Source: Roseiarcus sp963807735
GTDB taxonomy: Bacteria; Pseudomonadota; Alphaproteobacteria; Rhizobiales; Beijerinckiaceae
Assembly: GCA_963807735.1 (NCBI GenBank)
Contig: CAWEDI010000024.1
Coordinates: forward strand, 558,001 to 622,000
Reading direction: 5' to 3'
DNA length: 64,000 nt
Shown: positions 59,184-64,000 of the stretch, piece after piece
How positions within the stretch are numbered: position 1 is the stretch's first letter
Layout: the number at the start of each line of letters is the position of its first letter
Made by a program: the position numbers and the translations under genes
The notes under the pieces: model-generated
Told to the model about the DNA's origin: nothing
Database searches by the model: none
What the model saw: the letters and a program-made list of their open reading frames with translations, nothing else

Positions 59184-61078
59184 TGTACGCGGCTATTGTT
59201 TTGCTTGCTCTCCTGGCGGGTTGCTCTACTAAGACCTCTGCCAAACCCGAGCCCCAGCGTTTGGCGATTCTGCGCTTCGAGAATCTAAGCGCCGATGCCA
59301 ACGCCGATTGGATGGGCCGCGCGTTTGCGGAAATCCTCGCCACTGAGCTATCGGGCGCTCCCGGTCTTTCTGTAATCTCATCGGGACAGTTTCATACCCT
59401 GGACCGCAGTCTGGGTATACGGCCGGTTTCGGCGCCGGGTATCTCCGCCGAGCGCATGGACGCGCTGGCCTCCGGCGCAAACCGCTTGGGCTATGGTCAA
59501 TATTCGATACGCGCCGGCCGCCTTTCCGCCAGCCTGTCCATCGAAGACGCGGGCTCAGGCAAGATGGCGCAGGTGATTTCAGTTTCCACCGCCGCGAACA
59601 ACGTCCTGGGCGCCGCCACCAATATGGCTCGCCAGATCTCGGCGCGGATCGCGCCCTATTCCACACAGAACGCCGATTGCGTTAAGGCATATGCGGAGGC
59701 GGTGGAATCGCACAATGTTGCCGATACCGCCGCCAGCCTCAACCGCGCCATGGCCGCCGACCCTAATTTCGGCCCGCCGTATCGCATGCTCGCCGAGCTC
59801 GATGCCCAGCGTGGCGATAGGGCCGCGGCCGACGAATTGATAAATCGCGCGGTGGCTCGCGGCGATGCGATTGTACCCATCGAACGCGCGCGCATCGCCG
59901 TGGTCGCCGCCGATTTGCACGCCGATTCCGCCGCCAAAGAGAACGCCCTGACCACGCTGGCTAAGCTCGAATCGGTCGAATCCGAGGACGTGGCAGCTTC
60001 TCGCCGAAGTGGCCTATAACCGGCACGACTACAAGCAGTCCGAAGATGCCTACCGCCGTGCGGTGGACAACGATCCCGAGAACGCCAACCTGCTCAATCA
60101 GCTTGGTTACGCCGCCACCTTCGCCGGCGATTCCGAGGCCGGCTTCGCCGCTCTGCGCCGTTACCGGCAGTTGCGGCCCACTGACCCCAACGCAATCGAT
60201 ACTCTGGGCGACCTGAACCTTCTCAGCGGCCACCTTCACGAAGCGGAAGAACTGTATCTGGAGGCAAACAAGAAGGAGCCTAATTTCCTGCCCCACCGGC
60301 CCCGGCGGCGATCTGTTCAAGGCTGCCATGGCGAGACTGATGACCGGCGATATCGCGGGCGCCGACGATTTGGAGACGCAATTCGTCGCTGCCCGGACCG
60401 CCGCTCACGACCCCAACGTGCGCATCTCGCGAATTGGACTGGCTGTGGCTTACCGGCCGCCGTAGGCAAGCCTATGGAGAATTGCAGTCTCAGGCCGTAG
60501 CCGCCGGACGCGGAGGCCAACAGCCGGCGGCATCCCGCGCCTATGCCCAGTTAGCGCTCTGGAGCCTGATGGCCGGCGACCGTGCGGCGGCGCAGGAAAT
60601 GGCGCAAAAAGCCGCGGCTCTGGCAACCCCCGCAACGGCCACCGTTGCCTTAATCGCACGCTTCCTTGCGCAGCCCTCGGCCTCACCCGCGGAATGGGCC
60701 GCGCGCGCGGAGCACTTCGTTCCCAACCCCGCGCAGAGCGCTCTGAAAGATCAAACCCTTGCCTTCGCGCTACTGCTCGACGGCAAAATAAAGGATGCCG
60801 CCGCGCCCCTGCAGCGAATTTACATGAGCGCCAGCGTCGATGGCAACGAAGGCATACCCGTTTTGCTGGCGTGGTCTCAGTTGGAAAGCGGAGACGCCGA
60901 CGCAGCGGCGCAATTGCTGAAGTTCACTCCTGTGCCGCCAACCGCCGGAGTGACATCCTTCATGCCTCTCTATTTCCCGAGGATTTTCGAATTGCGCAGC
61001 ATGGCAGCGGCGAAGGCAGGCAAGGCAGACGAGGCTAAACAGGATCTGGATTTATTCAAGAAGTTAAGTGGGACGTAG
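59123..61078 (+). CDS. TPR lipoprotein with FlgO/adenylate-cyclase-like N-terminal domain, frameshifted
   Basis: About 650 residues. The likely start is the GTG at 59123, inside the inverted repeat element; it gives a basic n-region followed by LYAAIVLLALLAGC, a lipobox with Cys. Next is a domain that reads RLAILRFENLSADANADWMG, as found before TPR arrays in transcription- or signalling-linked proteins. TPR-like repeats follow (AVDNDPENANLLNQLGYAAT, LSGHLHEAEELYLEANKKEP, AYAQLALWSLMAGDRAAAQE). Slips occur near 60,000, 60,295 and 60,435. No clear ribosome-binding site is seen. Confidence 0.72.
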
Positions 61079-61085
61079 AAGCTAC

Positions 61086-61178
61086 GGCTTTTCGACGCGG
61101 AGACGCGAGACGCTGAGACGCTGAGAACACCCTCTAAATAGTTTGCTCTGCGTCTCAGCGTCTCTGCGTCAAATCGCC
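61086..61178. repeat. Imperfect palindrome of the CGCAGAGACGC family
   Basis: Left arm TTTTCGACGCGGAGACGCGA with GACGCTGAGACGCTGAG, right arm CTCTGCGTCTCAGCGTCTCT ending GCGTCAAA. It follows the TPR lipoprotein stop by 8 bp and would also separate it from the convergent small secreted gene. Confidence 0.75.
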
Positions 61179-61181
61179 ATT

Positions 61182-61388
61182 TTACCGGCAATAAGGATCG
61201 CGCCGCACTACACGCACATCGCGGCGATCGTCATGCCGTACCACCACCACGGGCCGACGGTAGTCTACCCTGTCCCGCTCCACAACCACCTGCCGCCGAT
61301 TGTAATCGTTCTCGCGAACTACGACTGGCTGTGCGAACGCAGCCACCGCAGTCAACATCAAAGCCGCTAAACCGATTGTCCGTTTCAT
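61182..61388 (-). CDS. Small secreted protein rich in Val, Arg and Asp
   Basis: 68 residues: a signal peptide (TIGLAALMLTAVAAFAQ) and a mature part of ~50 residues with repeated VVV and RRD/DRR motifs (RQVVVERDRVDYRRPVVVVR). Family unknown. GGGAAAAG upstream can act as ribosome-binding site. Confidence 0.65.
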   Translation of the reverse strand: MKRTIGLAALMLTAVAAFAQPVVVRENDYNRRQVVVERDRVDYRRPVVVVRHDDRRDVRVVRRDPYCR

Positions 61389-61507
61389 TTCTTTTCCCTC
61401 CGGCTGATAAGGCGTGCGTTACGGGGTCAAAAGCGTAACTATGTGTAAGAATTGTGCAAGAATACTTAATCGGAGGTCACCTCTGCAAAGCGGCCCGCTG
61501 GATCACT

Positions 61508-64000
61508 ATGCTACTGCGCAAGCTCCCGGCCTTGGTAATTCCCGCGCTGTTCGATTGCCTTCGCCACGTCCTCGAGAAATCGCCCGACATCGTTCACCCC
61601 GCCGTTGAGGCCGGAGCCGCAGCAGCAGCCACTGGAGTTGCCGCCGCGCTTGCGCCGCTGGCGCTTCCGCTGGCCATCGCCGGTCCAACGCTCGTCGAGC
61701 AATACGCCCGTCACCGTGAGAACCGTCAGGACCCCGCGGCCCTCGCCGAGCTATTCCGAAAATGCCTCCTCAACGCCGTGGAGGAAATAGACCGCGCTGC
61801 CGCCAAAGCCTCTCAACCCGAGCGATGCCTGAGCGAGCTGGATCGCGACCTGCTCGCGCTCTGGCGCGAAGGCCTCAGTGTCTCGTCCAAGGACAATCCC
61901 TATTGGGCGCGCATGCTGGAGGAAGAGATTCCGGACGAAGTGAGCCGGCTCATCGGCATCAGCATCGCCGACGCGCCCTCGAACTGGCCGGCCCTCCGCG
62001 CTTTGCTCGAGCGCTGGACGGATTGGTTCCGCTATAGCCGCACTGCCACGCCAACTACCATCGTCGCCGCGCCACAACGCCATCCCCTTGTCCTCTCGGC
62101 CTATGGCGACCGGTTCCTCGCCGTGAACCTGACCACCGCTCTGGTCGAAGAGTTCCGCAAAGGGCTCCCCGCCGAAGCGAAGGCGTTTCGGCAGGCCTTG
62201 CTGGAAAGCCTCGCCCAGCTTGGCCGCGACCTGGCGCCGCTCGACCCGCTGCGCCCCATCGGCGACCTACCCTGCGCGGACGACGTAGAGACCGAGGTGC
62301 AGCTTCTCAATGCGCGCTACCGGGCCATCCCTTACATCGGCCGCGAAAACGATCTGGAGTCTCTGTTCGCGTGGCTCGAAGACCCCCGCGCCGTCTCTTT
62401 CCAAGTGGTGGCCGGCCGCGGCGGCAGCGGAAAGACGCGCCTGGCTTACCAGTTCCTCGAACTGCTCGAACAGCGGGCACCTTACCGTTGGCACGCCGGC
62501 ATGCTCGACCTAACCGAGTTTCCCCAGGCGCTCGCCCGCGAGCGGTTTCAGCGGTGGCGCGGCCAACGGCCCACGCTCATCGTGATCGACTATGCCGCCG
62601 CTCATACGGAGGAACTGGCGGCCAACGCAATCGCGCAACTCTACTCTGCCACCATGCGCGCCCGCCCGGACGACACGCCGCTTCGGTTCCTTCTACTTGA
62701 ACGCCATGCGGATGAAAAGCAGGGATGGTACAAGAGCCTGCGGGCGGAGGCGCGCGATCGGAAAAAGGCGCTCTTTCCCAACCCGCCGCTCCAACTGGCG
62801 GAGCTCGATACGCGGCAACGCATCGCGCTGTTGGATGCGGGCTTGGCAGCAGCTTACGCGTTCGACCGGAAGAAGAACGGCGGCGGGCGTCCCCGCGTGG
62901 TTTTGCCAAACGCCGCCGCTATCGGCGTTCGTATTGAGAGCAGGAAGATGGCGGATCCGCTCGTATTGCTGATGGCCGCGCTAGTGGCGCACGCCCGTCA
63001 GGACCTCGAGCCGCTCAACCTGGACCGCATGGAATTGGCCAAGATCGTCGCCGGCCGTGAGCGCCTGCGCATGGAATCGCTTGTCGGGCACACGCATACG
63101 CCGTTTCTGCCGCTGCATCTGGCGGCCTACATCACGCTGACTGGCCGCCTTACCGCCGCGGAGCTGGAGTTGGTTTGCCAGGAGGAACAGAAGAGCCTGC
63201 GGGAGACTTCCTGGCAAACCCATGAACTGCTTGACCTGCTTTCGGCCCGCGCCGTTCCCTCAGCTGACCCTGCCTTTGCGGTGGACCCGATCGTGCCGGA
63301 CGTTGTCGGCGAATCGTTCGTGCTGAATCTGTTGGGCGACATCGGCCATCACGCGGAGGAGGCGATTCCGCGGGCAGCCGAACGAAAACCCGGACCAGTC
63401 GCCCGCGCCTTGGTTCGCATCGTTCAGGACTTTGCCCCGGCCCCAGATGCGGCGGACATGGAAAGCCTCGATCAGAAATGGGCGCTGGATCTCCTCACCG
63501 GTCTCCTGACTGCGAGGGCGGGAGCCTTAAGCGACGCGGACTTTTGGGAGATCCACATGGCGCTGCCCCTTGAGACAATCGCGATGAGGCGTCCCGCCCG
63601 CGATTTCTATCGCGCCGTCCTCGGAGCCAAGGCCGAGGCTGACGAGCGGGATGCGGTCCGGCTGGCTTCATTGGAAGCATTCGCGCTGTATGCAGGCGCG
63701 ATGGGACAACGGGATGAGGCGTTGCGTTCGATCACGGAAGCGGTCAAGATCTGGCGCGAGCTGGCGGACGCGAACCCGGATGCGTTATCGGAGCTGGCGA
63801 GGTCGCTGAACAATCAATCGAACCATCAAAGCGAGATGGGGCAGCGCAGCGAGGCGCTGGCCTCGATTGCGGAAGCTGTCAAGACCTATCGGAGGCTGGC
63901 GGAGTCGAATCCGGATGCGTTCCTGCCGGATCTGGCGAGGTCGCTGAACAATCAATCGAGTCGTCAGAGCGACATGGGGCAGCGCAGCGAGGCGCTGGCG
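61508..64000 (+). CDS. STAND-type NTPase with C-terminal TPR-like repeats, open at window end
   Basis: 831 residues are visible with no stop. The ATG at 61508 is assumed; GGAGGT lies 30 bp upstream. Residues 1-65 include an Ala/Leu-rich hydrophobic stretch. After an unassigned helical region, YIGRENDLESLFAWLEDP leads into Walker A GRGGSGKT (303-310, Lys309), with Walker B TLIVIDYA (Asp361). A helical region follows, then from 63701 45-46-residue repeats (starts at 63701, 63836, 63974) of the type MGQRSEALASIAEAVKTYRR followed by DLARSLNNQSSRQSD. Such repeat NTPases are signalling or immunity proteins. No effector domain is recognised in the visible part. Confidence 0.83.
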   Translation, partial: MLLRKLPALVIPALFDCLRHVLEKSPDIVHPAVEAGAAAAATGVAAALAPLALPLAIAGPTLVEQYARHRENRQDPAALAELFRKCLLNAVEEIDRAAAKASQPERCLSELDRDLLALWREGLSVSSKDNPYWARMLEEEIPDEVSRLIGISIADAPSNWPALRALLERWTDWFRYSRTATPTTIVAAPQRHPLVLSAYGDRFLAVNLTTALVEEFRKGLPAEAKAFRQALLESLAQLGRDLAPLDPLRPIGDLPCADDVETEVQLLNARYRAIPYIGRENDLESLFAWLEDPRAVSFQVVAGRGGSGKTRLAYQFLELLEQRAPYRWHAGMLDLTEFPQALARERFQRWRGQRPTLIVIDYAAAHTEELAANAIAQLYSATMRARPDDTPLRFLLLERHADEKQGWYKSLRAEARDRKKALFPNPPLQLAELDTRQRIALLDAGLAAAYAFDRKKNGGGRPRVVLPNAAAIGVRIESRKMADPLVLLMAALVAHARQDLEPLNLDRMELAKIVAGRERLRMESLVGHTHTPFLPLHLAAYITLTGRLTAAELELVCQEEQKSLRETSWQTHELLDLLSARAVPSADPAFAVDPIVPDVVGESFVLNLLGDIGHHAEEAIPRAAERKPGPVARALVRIVQDFAPAPDAADMESLDQKWALDLLTGLLTARAGALSDADFWEIHMALPLETIAMRRPARDFYRAVLGAKAEADERDAVRLASLEAFALYAGAMGQRDEALRSITEAVKIWRELADANPDALSELARSLNNQSNHQSEMGQRSEALASIAEAVKTYRRLAESNPDAFLPDLARSLNNQSSRQSDMGQRSEALA

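Overview
The window joins two pieces of DNA that look as if they come from different phyla. Positions 1 to about 19,750 read like an alphaproteobacterial chromosome: high GC, mostly intact genes, a ribose-type ABC operon, a branched-chain 2-oxoacid dehydrogenase cluster with its Lrp-type regulator, and acyl-CoA genes. From about 19,760 to the end the genes are acidobacterial, of the Solibacter/Bryobacter kind: a Solibacter-type C-terminal domain on an NHL-repeat protein, Oar-like TonB receptors with carboxypeptidase-regulatory domains, a PEP-CTERM protein, and dispersed palindromic repeats. The switch lies inside one composite reading frame, where the C-terminal part of an acyl-CoA synthetase abuts the N-terminal part of an AAA ATPase. 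I read this as an assembly chimera first and as real recombination second.

Alphaproteobacterial part. Chemoreceptor (28-1620); PaaG-like isomerase/hydratase, phosphoglucomutase and adenine phosphoribosyltransferase on the minus strand (1624-4660); a small hypothetical (4785-4985); sugar ABC operon of binding protein, double ATPase, permease and FadR-type regulator (5574-10106); an IS481-like transposase remnant (10158-10410); E2, E1-beta and E1-alpha of a branched-chain 2-oxoacid dehydrogenase (10428-13896, minus), divergent from an Lrp-family regulator (14050-14553). A second, degenerate E2, a fused double acyl-CoA dehydrogenase, an enoyl-CoA hydratase and the synthetase fragment follow on the minus strand (14764-19757). 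Together these suggest branched-chain keto-acid oxidation feeding acyl-CoA beta-oxidation. No E3 gene is visible.

Acidobacterial part. Paired AAA ATPases (19757-21513); DUF1801, ornithine-cyclodeaminase-like, DinB and RNase II-like genes, the last three overlapping or nearly so (21589-24906); a secreted metallo-beta-lactamase-fold protein; a porin divergent from an ammonium transporter; the TldE/TldD pair; a degraded toxin-antitoxin patch (33.76-34.7 kb); an MFS transporter; a PEP-CTERM protein; an ECF sigma, anti-sigma and Spy-like set; rpmE next to a strongly structured intergenic RNA candidate; hemW and ltaE; an NHL/Soli_cterm protein; two large TonB receptors flanking an amidohydrolase; proline dehydrogenase; a class A penicillin-binding protein; two TPR proteins; and at the right edge a STAND-type NTPase with C-terminal repeats that runs off the window.

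Genes between about 29.6 and 60.5 kb are broken by many single-base indels, mostly insertions, including housekeeping genes. This looks like poor consensus sequence rather than true decay, so such genes are given as one locus each, with the breaks described.
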